DNA from: Alkalinema sp. FACHB-956
GTDB lineage: Bacteria; Cyanobacteriota; Cyanobacteriia; Leptolyngbyales; Leptolyngbyaceae
DNA length: 64,000 nt
Direction of reading: 5' to 3'
Assembly: GCF_014697025.1 (NCBI RefSeq)
Contig: NZ_JACJRC010000005.1
Location: 1-64,000 of the forward strand
Each line of letters starts with the position of its first letter. Position 1 is the stretch's first letter. The notes beneath the pieces are model-generated. The model was not told the DNA's origin. It ran no database searches and was given only the letters and a program-made list of their open reading frames with translations. The position numbers were made by a program, and so were the translations under genes. Of the stretch, positions 63,202 through 64,000 are shown one piece after another.

Positions 63202-64000
63202 TCATGCATTTGATTTTCGCCCACCCTCCAGATAAGCGAAGCGATCGCGTCCATCATGCTTAGCGAGGTAGAGAGCTTCGTCGGCAGATTGAAGCAATTG
63301 ATCAGGCAACATGTGCGGGCTGGGAATGACCCAAGCCACACCCACACTAATCGTCACCCGACCATGAATCGATCCTTCGTGAGGAATGTCTAAAGACCGC
63401 ACTGCTTGACAGATTATCTCAGCGATCGTGATTGCACCTTCTTTTCCTGTATTGGGTAAAATGATTCCAAATTCCTCGCCTCCATAACGCGCCACAAGAT
63501 CACCATCTCTTTTTAGACTTTTTTCAATAACGCCTGCTACTTGCTTCAGGCATTGATCTCCTGCTAGATGTCCATAGGTATCATTAAAGCGTTTGAAAAA
63601 ATCCACGTCGCAAAGTAACACACCTAAAAAGGTATTGGAGCGTCCAAGCTGCTGCCAAAGCCGATCTAAGTGGAGGTCAAATAGTCGTCGATTGGCAATT
63701 TGAGTGAGTCCGTCTAGATTCACCAACAAATTCAATCTAGTATTGGTATCCCTTAATATTTCAGCCTGTTGCTCAATAGTACGCCGATTGACAAAATTTG
63801 ATACTATTGAATCAAACAGAGAAGTTGCAATAATTAAAGCAAAACCTGTGGATAAAGCTCCAGAAAGATAGGCTACTACACAGTTGGCAACAGAGAAATC
63901 AACACTAAAAATAGAAATGTAGTATACATAGAACAAGAAATTGAGAAGATAAATGACAAGATTAATCTTAATAGGTCTATAAAAAAGTGAAGCATAAATA
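63202..64000 (-). CDS. membrane-bound diguanylate cyclase (GGDEF), 5' end outside the window
   Basis: The frame is open from 63202 to the window edge, so the start lies beyond 64000; an internal TTG at 63936 is not a likely start because in-frame, membrane-like sequence continues upstream (YRPIKINLVIYLLNFLFYVYYISIF). Hydrophobic helices lie at the visible N-terminal end. The GGDEF domain has LDGLTQIANRRLFD, DVDFFKRFNDTYGHLAGDQCL and RYGGEEFGIILP. The active-site GGEEF and an intact RxxD product-inhibition site (RDGD, five residues before it) are present. It should make cyclic di-GMP under feedback control. Confidence 0.93.
   Translation of the reverse strand, partial: IYASLFYRPIKINLVIYLLNFLFYVYYISIFSVDFSVANCVVAYLSGALSTGFALIIATSLFDSIVSNFVNRRTIEQQAEILRDTNTRLNLLVNLDGLTQIANRRLFDLHLDRLWQQLGRSNTFLGVLLCDVDFFKRFNDTYGHLAGDQCLKQVAGVIEKSLKRDGDLVARYGGEEFGIILPNTGKEGAITIAEIICQAVRSLDIPHEGSIHGRVTISVGVAWVIPSPHMLPDQLLQSADEALYLAKHDGRDRFAYLEGGRKSNA

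Noticed and set aside
1-64000. A cluster that would be a complete new defence or biosynthetic system.
   Set aside because: Genes are mostly single housekeeping units. No multi-gene accessory operon with linked unknown genes was found beyond the pairs listed.

Overview
The window is chromosomal DNA from a cyanobacterium. The octamer GCGATCGC and its core CGATCG (HIP1-type sites) occur throughout coding and spacer DNA. Several gene families are typically cyanobacterial: a PAM68-type photosystem II assembly factor directly after rpsO, a CPP1-like protein, clpS followed by a DUF2103 gene, DUF3727-mltG-yqeG, an Mnx/GDT1-type transporter and a urea-ABC-transporter operon with an NtcA-type promoter. 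No rRNA, prophage or intact insertion sequence is present. The exact genus cannot be read from the sequence.

Layout. 1-672: a short CRISPR array (7 full 36-nt repeats plus one degenerate end repeat) without cas genes in the window. 952-6219: a very large multi-spanning membrane protein and a DUF58 protein. 6398-13073: a nitrogen block, ureG followed by urtABCDE, with an NtcA/-10 promoter before urtA. 13275-16830: an accessory stretch with a secreted protein, a candidate structured RNA with its own promoter and terminator, a mobile-type inverted repeat, a SHOCT-repeat protein and a broken Uma2 gene. 16879-19323: lspA and bioY facing away from bioB. 19355-25109: cutA, a membrane protein, a phosphopantetheinyl transferase, rpsO-pam68, an Eis-like acetyltransferase and a PilB/GspE-like protein that lacks the ATPase core. 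25515-31903: a second candidate RNA, an M20 amidohydrolase, a DUF4344 metallopeptidase, pyrE, a TPR protein, a YbjQ protein and tRNA-Arg(ACG). 31941-42891: moaC, Mnx, yqeG-mltG-DUF3727, argC, a DUF433 remnant, a thioredoxin-like exported protein, cobM, lgt and a PAS histidine kinase. 43770-56153: rlmN, a zinc ribbon protein, a DUF4230 protein, a TolB-like propeller, clpS-DUF2103, an HDAC-family deacetylase, an OmpR-type regulator, a CPP1-like protein, exbB-exbD and rtcB. 56353-64000: a subtilase, malQ, small membrane proteins and a GGDEF protein cut by the window edge.

How the genes work together. UreG matures urease, and UrtABCDE imports urea at high affinity, so 6.4-13.1 kb is a urea-use unit under nitrogen control. 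Lgt and LspA in the same window perform the two core steps of lipoprotein maturation that UrtA, a predicted lipoprotein, would need. BioY and BioB form a biotin import/synthesis pair. ExbB and ExbD form an energising complex. Most other genes are single-gene housekeeping units.

The most unusual property is spread over the whole window. Many spacers carry private 12-31 bp tandem repeats, different at each site, which often start at or include the stop codon of a neighbouring gene (urtA, urtB, bioY, the M20 gene, the DUF4344 gene, the TPR gene, the HDAC gene, malQ). Two candidate noncoding RNAs and a terminator whose T-run abuts a start codon are the other main leads.
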